64,000 bases of DNA from Pontibacter vulgaris (GCF_022758145.1 NZ_JAJVDH010000002.1:558001-622000), one strand, 5' to 3'; positions 25,819 through 36,206 are shown, counted from the stretch's first letter. Notes: generated from the letters alone by a model not told the origin. Numbers and translations are program-made.

Positions 25819-27882
25819 TTACGGGTTAGGTTGAGTAGGCTTAAACTTAATCACGAGCAAGGTTTGGTCATCATACAGGTTGTCGGGGCCTGTAAAATCC
25901 TGCAAATCATTAATAATGGCGCACTTAATATCTTCGGCCTCAAGGTGGTATGTTTGTGTAAGCATATACTTTAAGCGCTCTTCGGTATATTCTTCGTTTG
26001 CCATGTTGCGTGCCTCCACTATACCATCAGTATAAATTACCATTACATCACCGGGGTTGTAATCGTAATACATTTCCTTTACATGGTTATTGTAGCTCTT
26101 GTCGCGGATAATGCCAAGCCCTAATCCATCCGTCTGGAAGTAAAAGGTCTCATCCGTCATAGAGTTATAGTAAAGTGTATGGCAATGGCCGGCCCGTGCA
26201 AACATAAAGCCTTTCATGCGGTAATCAATTATATATAGCGCAGAAGTTATAAAAGAAGTTTTCTCAAGGCAACGGCTTAACGCACTGTTGGCTTGCTTCA
26301 TAAACTCGCTTGGCGGCATATCCTGTTGCATCAGGCCATGGAATATACCTTTCATTTGCGCCATATGGAATGCTGCCGAAATACCTTTGCCCGATACATC
26401 GCCTATAATAATGGCAATACGGGACTCGCTCAGCTGCAGGAAATCGTAGAAATCGCCACCAACTTCTTTGGCTGCCAGCGCATGGGTGCTAATTTCAAAC
26501 CAGTTATCGCTCGGGAATGTTTTAGGAATCAGGTTTTCCTGTACGGTACTGGCAATTTTCAGCTCCTCTTTGTAGCGCTCGTTCTGCAACGATTCGGCTA
26601 CCAAGCGCAGGTTCTCGATGGTAAGTATGGTCTGGCTGGTAAAAGTACGCAGCACATTTGTTGTTTCCCGGTCAAAACCCTGTTCAATATCTTTCAGCAA
26701 GTATAACATGCCAAATAGGTGCTTTTTCGATTTTATCGGAAGTATGATCAGAGCTTTCCAGGGCAATGTAAGATCACGGAAGCCTGGATTACGATCAAGG
26801 TTATTATTGATATAATCGATGTTATGGATGTTGTAGGCAAGCAGCAAATGCCTGATACGCACGATCTGTTCGTTGTTGATATTGAGCAGATGCGTTATTT
26901 GTGGCTCGCCGTTACGGATAAGCTCGAACCAGGCCGCATTGGCATCTGATGCCCTAATGGTACTTTCAAAAAGCATATCATAAACCTGCTTCTCACTTTG
27001 CCCCTGCTGTATAGACTGGCTCAAGCGCTGAAAGTTAAGTAGATCTTCGCTTTTCTGCTCAAATACACTGGAGGTAGGTAAGCTGAACAACGAAACCAAG
27101 AATGCGGCCAAGGTATAAAAACCTACAAACAGCATAGCCAGAAGCAGAAAGCCTACATCTGTATAATCTATTACCAATTCCGGGCTATCGGCAAACTGGT
27201 AAAAAAAGCGCATAAAAATGTAGCAGCTGAGCAAGATAGCGCCCAGTAATACCAGCGAACGGCTTTTTTTACTGAAGGTAAGGTAAGCAACCCATTTCAG
27301 GTTGGTGCACAGGAAAAGTATATAGCAGCCCATCAGCGCCAGCAGTGGCAGAAAAATGTAGCTGGTATAGTTAAAGTTAAGCAGCGTAAGCAGCAGGGTG
27401 GCAAAAAGCAATAGCTCAAACCAGTCCCAAGCTATCTGCAGGAATTTATTTTTATGATAAAGCAGCAACTGGCGCCAGATGTAAAATGCCTTTGCCAGAA
27501 ATAAAACCAATAAACCGAAGTTTACCTGATAAACTATGTGCAGCAGCAACGGCGATTGCAGGTTTGCATAACCCGTAGAAAGGCGGTAGCCCAGAAAAAT
27601 GGCAATGCTCAAGTAAGCAGCTGTACCCGCTTTTGAAAACAGATTCCAGAGGTAGCCTATAAAGTCAATGCCTTTAAGGTTATCGGCGCTGAGGCGCTGG
27701 TACAGGAATACAGAAAGTATAAAAACTACTGTAAGGAGGTTATTGAAGTATGGAAGCGCCCATTTAGGGGCTCCTGCCTGACGTGCACTTTCTGCCGCCA
27801 GCAATATGTTAGACAATAGCAGCACCCAGCTAATGATAGCTGTTGTTACAAACAAAGATTTTGCATTTGTTTTATAAAGCAT
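25819..27882 (-). CDS. RsbU-like PP2C phosphatase with membrane and GAF domains
   Basis: A 687-residue protein. About eight hydrophobic segments fill residues 10-265, a GAF-like sensory region lies at about 285-430 (ASDANAAWFELI, IILPIKSKKHLFGMLYLLKD), and a SpoIIE-type PP2C phosphatase ends the protein (EVGGDFYDF, GDVSGKGISAAFHMA, DGIVEARN) with its metal-binding Asp residues intact. It should dephosphorylate the STAS protein encoded 20 bp downstream when a membrane or small-molecule signal arrives. It is the first gene of the three-gene unit. Confidence 0.92.
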   Translation of the reverse strand: MLYKTNAKSLFVTTAIISWVLLLSNILLAAESARQAGAPKWALPYFNNLLTVVFILSVFLYQRLSADNLKGIDFIGYLWNLFSKAGTAAYLSIAIFLGYRLSTGYANLQSPLLLHIVYQVNFGLLVLFLAKAFYIWRQLLLYHKNKFLQIAWDWFELLLFATLLLTLLNFNYTSYIFLPLLALMGCYILFLCTNLKWVAYLTFSKKSRSLVLLGAILLSCYIFMRFFYQFADSPELVIDYTDVGFLLLAMLFVGFYTLAAFLVSLFSLPTSSVFEQKSEDLLNFQRLSQSIQQGQSEKQVYDMLFESTIRASDANAAWFELIRNGEPQITHLLNINNEQIVRIRHLLLAYNIHNIDYINNNLDRNPGFRDLTLPWKALIILPIKSKKHLFGMLYLLKDIEQGFDRETTNVLRTFTSQTILTIENLRLVAESLQNERYKEELKIASTVQENLIPKTFPSDNWFEISTHALAAKEVGGDFYDFLQLSESRIAIIIGDVSGKGISAAFHMAQMKGIFHGLMQQDMPPSEFMKQANSALSRCLEKTSFITSALYIIDYRMKGFMFARAGHCHTLYYNSMTDETFYFQTDGLGLGIIRDKSYNNHVKEMYYDYNPGDVMVIYTDGIVEARNMANEEYTEERLKYMLTQTYHLEAEDIKCAIINDLQDFTGPDNLYDDQTLLVIKFKPTQPNP

Positions 27883-28027
27883 AAAACGGAAATCCGTGTA
27901 TGGTATTTGTGCGGCGTTTGTTGCCTTTGTGAAACTTAAACAGAGTGAAAGGTACTAAAAAAAATGTTCTTTGTTCAAGATATGTTCTATTGTGTTTTGC
28001 AAAACAACTTGCATAACGGAAAAAAGA

Positions 28028-28063
28028 AGGAGTTGGTTAACCTGTTTTAGCTAACCAACTCCT
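28028..28063 (-). terminator. Hairpin terminator downstream of guaB
   Basis: 12-base arms (AGGAGTTGGTTA and complement, 28028-28039 and 28052-28063); on the minus strand a TTCTTTTTT tract follows. It is 120 bp after the guaB stop. The rest of the 300-bp gap (27883-28184) is filled mainly by five AAGTATA words. Confidence 0.75.
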
Positions 28064-28065
28064 GC

Positions 28066-28160
28066 AAGTATAATTAAGGCGTTTTGGGTTATACTTATAC
28101 TTTATACTGCTGCCCGTGCTTAAAGTATATGCCAGGCAAGGCAAATAGTTTTAAAGTATA
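28066..28160. repeat. Cluster of five AAGTATA/TATACTT words
   Basis: Copies at 28066-28072, 28090-28096, 28096-28102, 28123-28129 and 28154-28160, on both strands, in the gap after guaB. Part of the window-wide motif described in the findings. Confidence 0.8.
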
Positions 28161-28184
28161 ACTATAAAGGCAACTATAGCCTGA

Positions 28185-29804
<1,620 letters not shown>

Positions 29805-29863
29805 TTATTTTAATGCAAAGTATAACTATAGCAAAGTATAAAGCTGAGTCGCCTTTTTTGAAA

Positions 29864-30181
29864 TTAATAGACTGCCATAGTTGGGTCTATTTGCGTAGCC
29901 CAGGCATGGATGCCCCCTTTCAGGTTTAACAGGTTATCGAAACCCAGGCGCTGAGATAAATAATTAATGGCCTGGGCGCTTCGGAACCCATGATGGCAGA
30001 TAACCACAACCGGCACATCGCGACGAATGCGGTTGGCCTGTTTTGAAAGCTCACCCAACGGTATAAGCTCACCTCCGATGTTGCAGATTTCAAACTCTTC
30101 GGGTTCGCGCACATCTACCAGCTGCATTTTATTCTGGTGTGCCAGTCTTTCCTTCAGTTCCTGTGCGGTAATCTCATCCAT
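29864..30181 (-). CDS. Rhodanese-like domain protein
   Basis: A 105-residue single-domain sulfurtransferase-like protein. LVDVREPEEFEICNI (about 21-35) is the CH2A motif and ICHHGFRSAQ (61-70) carries the active-site Cys62 in a CxxGxR loop. It is cytosolic. A TACTTTTG box on the minus strand just upstream could be its -7 element. The sulfur acceptor is unknown. Confidence 0.9.
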   Translation of the reverse strand: MDEITAQELKERLAHQNKMQLVDVREPEEFEICNIGGELIPLGELSKQANRIRRDVPVVVICHHGFRSAQAINYLSQRLGFDNLLNLKGGIHAWATQIDPTMAVY

Positions 30182-30293
30182 ATACTTTTCTTTTGCCTAT
30201 ACTTGCAGGTGCAACTATAAGAGTTGGTTTTTGGGTTACAAAAGTAACAAACCCCTTTTGATCTGAGCTGTTGCTCTGCAAGATTAATTTACG

Positions 30294-30959
30294 ATGGAAA
30301 TAACAGAATTAGCCCGCCTTTCAGCAGAGGTATGGCAACAGTTTGTAAGCGGCATGCAGCAAACAAGCTGGCTGGAGTATATTGCGGTAATAGCGGGTGT
30401 GGCCAGTGTATGGTTCTCTAAGAAAGAAAATATACTGGTTTACCCGGTTGGTTTGGTCAGCACTATTATTTACGTATACCTGAGCTTTAAATACCACCTG
30501 ATAGGGGAGGCCAGTGTTAATATTTACTACTCGGTTTTAAGTATATACGGCTGGGTGTTATGGGCCCGGATGAACCCCCAGCATGAACATACTTTGCATA
30601 TCACGTTCTCAAACCAGCGGCAGTGGCTCTACCAGATCGGTTTTTTTATGTTGCTCTACGTCGTAATTTATTACTGCCTGATATATCTTCAATCTGCCTT
30701 TTACCCGGGCGTTATTCCCTGGGGCGATGCCTTTGCCAGTGCTACTGCTTATACGGGTATGTGGCTGATGGCCCGCAAAAAAATAGAAAGCTGGTACTGG
30801 TGGATAGCTACAAACATTGCTTCGGTGCCGCTATACTTTATGAAAGGGCTGGTTTTTACCTCGGTGTTTTACTTTGTATTATTGCTGATGGCTTTTGCCG
30901 GCCTGTACGAATGGAAGCAAAGAGCAAGACAGGTGAAAATTAGTTTAGTTAAATCCTGA
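30294..30959 (+). CDS. pnuC: PnuC-family vitamin-precursor transporter
   Basis: A 221-residue membrane protein with about seven hydrophobic segments. ASVNIYYSVLSIYGWVLWARM (about 72-92) and the WWIATNIASVPLYFMKGL segment (about 165-182) are PnuC-like. PnuC proteins take up nicotinamide riboside by facilitated diffusion with trapping by a kinase, and a NadR-like kinase gene lies 600 bp downstream on the same strand. The close homologue PnuT moves thiamine, and a TPP riboswitch lies 2.6 kb downstream, so thiamine is an alternative. No TPP riboswitch precedes this gene itself. Confidence 0.85.
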   Translation: MEITELARLSAEVWQQFVSGMQQTSWLEYIAVIAGVASVWFSKKENILVYPVGLVSTIIYVYLSFKYHLIGEASVNIYYSVLSIYGWVLWARMNPQHEHTLHITFSNQRQWLYQIGFFMLLYVVIYYCLIYLQSAFYPGVIPWGDAFASATAYTGMWLMARKKIESWYWWIATNIASVPLYFMKGLVFTSVFYFVLLLMAFAGLYEWKQRARQVKISLVKS

Positions 30960-31195
30960 GCCTGGTGTGTATTTAGAGGAAATTGTAGGTGTTGTTATTT
31001 CGTTGGTCCGGGTTTGTGTTTTGATTATTAGGTAGTTATTTGTTTTATTTATAGTTGGTGAAATGCAGTTTTGTGGCTGGTTTATACTTTGCCTGAAATG
31101 ATTTTATAATTAAAATGCACAATTATCTGTTTATTTTGGAATACCTGCAACGAGTGTAGTTACGTAAACGCTATAGGCTTCGGCCATTCTTCTTG

Positions 31196-31212
31196 CCGCT
31201 CAAACGGAGCGG
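31196..31212 (+). other. Small hairpin upstream of the 58-residue ORF
   Basis: CCGCTC-AAACG-GAGCGG in the 600-bp gap between pnuC and the kinase gene, 33 bp before the ATG at 31245. There is no T tract, so it is not a terminator. The AT-rich stretch 30960-31190 shows no other feature. Confidence 0.4.
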
Positions 31213-31244
31213 AGCACCTATGTTGAACTCTAATATACTCCACC

Positions 31245-31421
31245 ATGAAAAGACGTAAAATAGAACTGCCCGAAGAACTAAAGTACGCTAACAGATTGAA
31301 GTGGGGATACGAGTCGCCGGACGAAAGTCCAAAACGTTTATACTTCAGGCAATTTGGCGATAAACAGCCAAAAGAGGTGGAAGTGTATAACTTTTATGGC
31401 TACAGCTTCTCTGAGAATTAA
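31245..31421 (+). CDS. Small hydrophilic protein of 58 residues, unknown
   Basis: ATG at 31245 opens a 58-codon frame ending TAA at 31421. It begins MKRRKIELPEELKYANRLKW and ends YNFYGYSFSEN; it is charged, rich in Lys, Glu and Tyr, with no membrane segment. Codon use matches the neighbouring genes, and it fills part of an otherwise empty 600-bp gap. I do not recognise it. It could be a real small protein or chance; comparative conservation would decide. Confidence 0.5.
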   Translation: MKRRKIELPEELKYANRLKWGYESPDESPKRLYFRQFGDKQPKEVEVYNFYGYSFSEN

Positions 31422-31556
31422 GATTTCCGGATTACAAGATTTATCCCTGGCTGGTGTAAACTGGTCAGGGTTTTTTATGCCTGTCTCAATAAGTTTTGTT
31501 ACATGGTTTACACGTGTTGCTGCAGCTTACATGTAATTTTTGCCTTACTTTGCTTT

Positions 31557-32084
31557 ATGCTGAAAATCGCAATTACAGGGCCCGAATCTACCGGTAAATC
31601 TACAATGGCTGCCATGTTGGCCCAGGAGTATAATACTGTATGGGTGCCTGAGTATGCCCGCACCTACATAGGTGCTATCGACAGGCCTTACACTTTAACC
31701 GATATTGAGGAAATTGCCAAAGGACAACTGCAACTGGAAAGCCAGGTTCAGGCAGAGGCAACTACCATACTTTTTGCGGATACCGACCTGCTTGTACTTA
31801 AAATCTGGAGCGAACATGCCTTTGGCCATTGCCCCGACTGGATCCTTAAAAAACTAAACCAGCAGCACTACAACCTTTACCTGCTAATGGGCGTTGATTT
31901 GCCCTGGGAGCCGGATCCGCAGCGCGAGCACCCGCACCTGCGCCAGTTTTTTTACGACTGGTACAAGCGCGAACTGCAAGCCATGCAAGTGCCTTTTGTA
32001 GAAATAGCAGGCCAGCACCACGAGCGCTTTGCACAGGCACAACGGCATATAAATAACCTGCTCCATAATCAAGATCAATCGTAA
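31557..32084 (+). CDS. NadR-like ATP-binding protein (putative ribosylnicotinamide kinase)
   Basis: 175 residues from the ATG at 31557 (MLKIAITGPESTGKSTMAAM); an upstream in-frame ATG at 31503 adds 18 Cys-rich residues and is unlikely. Walker A is GPESTGKST (about 8-16). VPEYARTYI and FADTDLLVLKIWSEHAFG match the kinase domain of NadR, which phosphorylates nicotinamide riboside. The adenylyltransferase domain of NadR is absent. The next gene, aldose epimerase, starts 8 bp downstream. With PnuC upstream this suggests uptake and trapping of a vitamin nucleoside. Confidence 0.82.
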   Translation: MLKIAITGPESTGKSTMAAMLAQEYNTVWVPEYARTYIGAIDRPYTLTDIEEIAKGQLQLESQVQAEATTILFADTDLLVLKIWSEHAFGHCPDWILKKLNQQHYNLYLLMGVDLPWEPDPQREHPHLRQFFYDWYKRELQAMQVPFVEIAGQHHERFAQAQRHINNLLHNQDQS

Positions 32085-32092
32085 ACCTGAAC

Positions 32093-32971
32093 ATGCTATA
32101 CTTCATCCAAAATAATAACTATAAAGTAGGCGTAGAAAGCCGCGGCGCCGAGTTGCACCACTTTATTAAGCTTGATGAGCAACTGGAATTAATATGGCAG
32201 GCTAACCCGGCCATTTGGGCCAGCCACGCGCCAAACCTTTTCCCGATTATAGGCGAATTGCCCAACCAGCAATATGAGTTTGATGGCCATACTTACCACA
32301 TGAATCGCCATGGCTTTGCCCGACACAAAGAGTTTAAAGTTGTAGGCCACGATAAAGACAAACTGGTATTTGAGCTCACCCACGATGACGAAACGCTGGC
32401 GCAATACCCGTTTAAATTTACGTTGCTGATCGCCTATAAACTTGAAGGCAACCAATTGGGAGTTAGCTACCTAGTGCGTTGCGACGATGATAAAGCTATG
32501 TACTTTTCGGTAGGCGGGCATCCGGGCTTTAATGTGCCATTATACCCGAACGAGCAGTTTGAGGATTATTATCTGGAATTTGAACAGGAAGAAAGCCTGA
32601 GCCGCTATTTACTTGATGGTACTGGCCTGCTGAACGGTGATACCGAGCGGGTGCTGGAGGGCACAAACATATTGCCGCTAACCCACGACTATTTTACCAA
32701 GGATGCCATTGTGCTTAAAGACCTTAACTCAAGTAAAGTAACGCTGGCCAGCCGCACAAACCCACTCAGGATAGAAGTTGCTTTTGATGGTTTTCCATAC
32801 CTCGGCATCTGGTCGAAAAAGGAGCAGGTGCCTTATATTTGCATTGAGCCCTGGTGCGGCGTTGCCAGCCGGGTAGGCGAGTCTGGGCTGTTACAGGATA
32901 AAGAAGGTATTCAGCAGTTAGCACCCAAGCAAGCCTTTGAGCGCACGTTTACTATAACCGTTACAACTTAA
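32093..32971 (+). CDS. Aldose 1-epimerase family protein (LacX-like)
   Basis: A 292-residue cytosolic protein with the galactose-mutarotase fold. SHAPNLFPIIGELPN (about 43-57), MNRHGFARHKEF (about 66-77; His for catalysis) and VGGHPGFNVPL (about 140-150) are typical of the LacX branch. It would interconvert sugar anomers. It lies 8 bp after the kinase gene and before a strong terminator. Its exact sugar is unknown. Confidence 0.9.
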   Translation: MLYFIQNNNYKVGVESRGAELHHFIKLDEQLELIWQANPAIWASHAPNLFPIIGELPNQQYEFDGHTYHMNRHGFARHKEFKVVGHDKDKLVFELTHDDETLAQYPFKFTLLIAYKLEGNQLGVSYLVRCDDDKAMYFSVGGHPGFNVPLYPNEQFEDYYLEFEQEESLSRYLLDGTGLLNGDTERVLEGTNILPLTHDYFTKDAIVLKDLNSSKVTLASRTNPLRIEVAFDGFPYLGIWSKKEQVPYICIEPWCGVASRVGESGLLQDKEGIQQLAPKQAFERTFTITVTT

Positions 32972-32994
32972 GTATAAAGTATAAAAGGATGTCA

Positions 32995-33040
32995 AGAATA
33001 AAAGCCCTGCTTAACATTGGTTAGGCAGGGCTTTTATTCT
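32995..33040. terminator. Bidirectional hairpin terminator
   Basis: Perfect 16-base arms (32995-33010 and 33025-33040) including AAAA and TTTT near the tips, between the aldose epimerase gene and a convergent small gene. Confidence 0.92.
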
Positions 33041-33045
33041 TGCAG

Positions 33046-33294
33046 TCACTGCAAAGAAGGCTCCGGAAATTTAGGGACCTTTATTCTTCTCAAATCATAG
33101 TCCGGTTCAAAGTCATTTATTGGTAATGAGATGCCGGGGGGGAGGTCCAGATCTGGCAGGTCGTCGCCTAGTGGCTCGCCTCCATCGTCATCACTATCGG
33201 TAGAAGGAGGTCTTCTATAGTGCTGGCGAGGTGCGAAGGCGTAATAGGCCAGTATCGTTAGCAATGCTAAAGTATACAGGAGGCTGATCATCAT
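33046..33294 (-). CDS. Small single-pass membrane protein with acidic Pro-rich tail
   Basis: 82 residues from the ATG at 33294 (MMISLLYTLALLTILAYYAFAP); the longest frame begins at a TTG at 33330. One hydrophobic helix (about 2-20) is followed by basic RQHYRRPP, an acidic STDSDDDGGEP run and a Pro-rich end. No family recognised. It converges on the aldose epimerase gene across a shared terminator. The even, low-complexity tail leaves some doubt whether it is expressed. Confidence 0.5.
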   Translation of the reverse strand: MMISLLYTLALLTILAYYAFAPRQHYRRPPSTDSDDDGGEPLGDDLPDLDLPPGISLPINDFEPDYDLRRIKVPKFPEPSLQ

Positions 33295-33489
33295 CACGGT
33301 TCTACATAATATTAAGTTTTTGGCTGGCAAATTCTCACATCAAAAGCAACTCAGGTAGTATGAGCAGGAAAACGTGCCTTGTTAAGATTAGAACGTACGT
33401 TGCAGGTATGTGGTTTTTGTCTTTTACCAAAATTTAAACTCCTTTTAGCAGCTAAATGTTATACTTCAGGCAGGTATTGGCTGCAATTG

Positions 33490-33520
33490 TTTGTTTAGAT
33501 CAAAATCGGCTATACCTTTG
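33490..33520 (+). promoter_or_regulatory. Promoter of the riboswitch/TonB receptor transcript
   Basis: TTTG (33490-33493), exactly 19 bases, then TACCTTTG (33513-33520): a perfect match to TTTG-N19-TANNTTTG. Transcription should start near 33527, right at the riboswitch. Confidence 0.85.
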
Positions 33521-33523
33521 CCA

Positions 33524-33608
33524 CAGTTTAGGGGTGCCCCAATATTACGGGCTGAGATCATACCCATTGAACCTGATCCGGGTAATGCCGGCGAAGGGAA
33601 AACGGAGG
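33524..33608 (+). ncRNA. Thiamine pyrophosphate (THI-box) riboswitch
   Basis: The conserved TPP aptamer is plain: GGGGTGCC, then GGGCTGAGATCATACCC, GAACCTGATCCGGGTAATGC and GCGAAGGGAA in order and at normal spacing. P1 could form from GTTT and AAAC at the two ends. About 25 bases downstream ACCCCT (33632-33637) can pair with AGGGGT of the aptamer's 5' side, a possible switch arm. It lies 70 bp before the TonB receptor start codon, so thiamine pyrophosphate should repress that gene. Confidence 0.97.
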
Positions 33609-33678
33609 GAAACGAGATTAACGGGATGCTAACCCCTGGCATGCCTGTATGTTTCACTTATTTCTTTTTAACCACTTA

Positions 33679-36150
33679 ATGAAAAATTTCTTGTTTGCAC
33701 TGGCCGTGTGCTTATTGCCATTGCAGTTGCTTGCACAGTTTAAACTGAGCGGGCGTGTTACCGATGCTGCCACCGGCAATGCCCTCGCCGGATCAACAGT
33801 TACACTTGAGGGTAACAATACCAGAATTACTGCAGCCCAGAACGGTGCTTTTGGATTTACAAACCTTGCCGCCGGCAACTATACTTTAAAAGTAAGCTTC
33901 CTGGGTTTTGAGCAGAAAACTGTAAGTATAAACCTACAGCAGGACAAGTATGTACAGATTCAGCTTCTACAGAAAGCCGTACAGGCAAAAGAAGTAACTG
34001 TACAGGCAACCCGCGCCAACGAAAAAACCGGAACTACCTTTACCAACGTTACCAATGAACAGATTGCTGAACGCAACTTTGGCCAGGACATGCCATACCT
34101 GCTGGAACAGGTACCATCGGTAGTAGTAAATTCTGATGCAGGCACAGGTGTGGGTTATACCGGTATCCGTATTCGGGGCTCTGATATTACCCGCATTAAC
34201 GTTACTGTAAACGGCATCCCGATTAACGACTCTGAAAGCCACGGTACCTTTTTCGTGAACATGCCGGACTTTGCCTCATCGGTAGAGGATATTCAGGTGC
34301 AGCGCGGTGTGGGTACATCAACAAACGGGGCTGCAGCCTTTGGAGCAAGTATAAATATACAAACCCAGCAGGTGCGCCGCGAGGCCTACGCCGAAACCGA
34401 TAACAGCTACGGTTCTTTTGATACCTGGAAGAATAACGTACGTTTCGGTACAGGTCTGATAAATGGTAAATTCGCTTTTGATGGACGTTTGTCTCGCATT
34501 AAGTCGGATGGCTATATAGATCGTGCTTTCTCTGACCTGAAGTCGCTGTACTTTTCGGGTGGCTACTATGGCGATAAGACCACGGTTAAGTTCGTTACAT
34601 TCTCGGGCAAAGAACAAACCTACCAGGCATGGTATGGCACACCGGAAGCACTTGTGTACGGAAACGAAGAAGACCTGCAGGATTACATTGACCGAAACTG
34701 GATTGAAGGAGCAGACAAAGAAAACCTGCTGAGATCTGGCAGAACCTACAACTACTATACTTACGATAACGAGACTGACAACTACCAGCAGGACCATTAC
34801 CAACTGCACCTGGCCCATGATTTTATGCCGGGCCTTACCTTATCGGGTGCGCTGCACTATACTTATGGCCGTGGCTACTACGAGCAGTTTAAGCCCGAAG
34901 ACGACCTGGCAGATTATGGTTTGCCAAACGTAGAAATCGGTGATGAAACGAGAACTACTTCCGATATCATCCGCCGCCGCTGGCTCGATAACGATTTTTA
35001 CGGAGCTACTTATGCGCTGCAGTATAACCCGAATTCGAGGCTGAATGCCACATTAGGCGGGGCTTGGAACAGGTATGATGGCCGTCACTACGGTGAGGTT
35101 ATCTGGGCACGTTATGCTTCCACTTCCAACATCCGTGACAGGTATTATGAGAATGATGCCGACAAAACCGACTTCAATATTTTTGCAAAAGCCACTTACG
35201 GCTTAACAGATAAACTGAGCGTGTTTGGCGATATGCAGGTGCGCAAGATCAACTATACTTTCACGGGCTATGATAATGACCTGGAAAGTATAGAGCAGGA
35301 CGTAGATTATACTTTCCTGAACCCAAAAGCAGGTATAGCTTACAACCTCACACCTCAACAACAATTATATGCTTCTTACGCCATTGGTAACCGAGAGCCT
35401 GTACGCGACGACTTCACAGAATCTACACCAAACAGCCGCCCGAAACACGAAACCTTACAAAATGTGGAAGCCGGTTACCGCGGCACGATCGGTTTAGGCG
35501 AGTTAGCAGGGAAAGCGTTGGGTGCAACTATAGAGGCTAACGTTTACTACATGAACTATAAAAACCAACTGGTAGTAACTGGTCAGATAAACGATGTGGG
35601 GGCTTATACCCGTAAAAATATCGACAAAAGTTCCCGGCAGGGTGTAGAACTATCCGGCGCTTTGAACCTGGGAAGTATAGCCAAATTAAGCTCTAACCTG
35701 GCCTACAGCCAGAATAAAATCAGTAACTTCAGTGAGTTTATAGATGATTACGATACTGGCGAACAGGTTCAGAACAACTATAAGGAATCGACCATCGCTT
35801 TTTCACCGGCCTTTGTTTCAAGTAACCAGCTGGAAGTGGAAGTGCTGAAAGGTTTAAAAGCTGCATTTATCTATAAAACAGTAAGTAAACAATACCTGGA
35901 TAACACCCAGAATGAAAGCCGTATTATACCTGCCTACCAGGTTGGCGATCTGCGTTTCCGGTACAATATCGGTTTCAAAAACCTGCTGAAAGAGCTGGAG
36001 CTTGGCCTGTTGGTTAACAATGTGTTTAATGAGAAGTATGCAGCCAACGGCTATACCTACAGCTACATTTATGGTAGCCAGGTAACCGAGAACTTTTATT
36101 ACCCACAAGCTACGCGCAACTTCCTGTTATCTGTTGGTCTGAAGTTTTAA
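33679..36150 (+). CDS. TonB-dependent outer membrane receptor, thiamine-regulated
   Basis: About 823 residues from the ATG at 33679 (MKNFLFALAVCLLPLQLLAQ, a signal peptide); the ATG at 33649 is only an upstream extension. A carboxypeptidase-regulatory-like domain (about 22-100: GRVTDAATGNALAGSTVTLE) is followed by a plug (PYLLEQVPSVVVNSD; YTGIRIRGSDITRINVTVNG) and a 22-strand barrel ending in aromatic sequence. Because a TPP riboswitch controls it, the likely cargo is thiamine or a phosphate ester of it (inference). A weak terminator follows. Confidence 0.95.
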   Translation: MKNFLFALAVCLLPLQLLAQFKLSGRVTDAATGNALAGSTVTLEGNNTRITAAQNGAFGFTNLAAGNYTLKVSFLGFEQKTVSINLQQDKYVQIQLLQKAVQAKEVTVQATRANEKTGTTFTNVTNEQIAERNFGQDMPYLLEQVPSVVVNSDAGTGVGYTGIRIRGSDITRINVTVNGIPINDSESHGTFFVNMPDFASSVEDIQVQRGVGTSTNGAAAFGASINIQTQQVRREAYAETDNSYGSFDTWKNNVRFGTGLINGKFAFDGRLSRIKSDGYIDRAFSDLKSLYFSGGYYGDKTTVKFVTFSGKEQTYQAWYGTPEALVYGNEEDLQDYIDRNWIEGADKENLLRSGRTYNYYTYDNETDNYQQDHYQLHLAHDFMPGLTLSGALHYTYGRGYYEQFKPEDDLADYGLPNVEIGDETRTTSDIIRRRWLDNDFYGATYALQYNPNSRLNATLGGAWNRYDGRHYGEVIWARYASTSNIRDRYYENDADKTDFNIFAKATYGLTDKLSVFGDMQVRKINYTFTGYDNDLESIEQDVDYTFLNPKAGIAYNLTPQQQLYASYAIGNREPVRDDFTESTPNSRPKHETLQNVEAGYRGTIGLGELAGKALGATIEANVYYMNYKNQLVVTGQINDVGAYTRKNIDKSSRQGVELSGALNLGSIAKLSSNLAYSQNKISNFSEFIDDYDTGEQVQNNYKESTIAFSPAFVSSNQLEVEVLKGLKAAFIYKTVSKQYLDNTQNESRIIPAYQVGDLRFRYNIGFKNLLKELELGLLVNNVFNEKYAANGYTYSYIYGSQVTENFYYPQATRNFLLSVGLKF

Positions 36151-36175
36151 ACGAAAGTTTATACTTTGCTAAAGG

Positions 36176-36202
36176 AGCCCTGTCATTTGGCGGGGCTTTT
36201 TT
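36176..36202 (+). terminator. Probable terminator after the TonB receptor
   Basis: AGCCCTG/CGGGGCT stem (one G-T pair) with loop TCATTTGG and a run of T's (36197-36202), 26 bp after the stop. Confidence 0.65.
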
Positions 36203-36206
36203 GTTT

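Noticed and set aside
30960..31244. Possible structured non-coding RNA in the pnuC-kinase gap
   Set aside because: Only one short hairpin is visible and I could match it to no known RNA family.
34318..34818. 166-codon minus-strand frame inside the TonB receptor
   Set aside because: Antisense to a certain gene; Val/Cys-rich repeats without family likeness.
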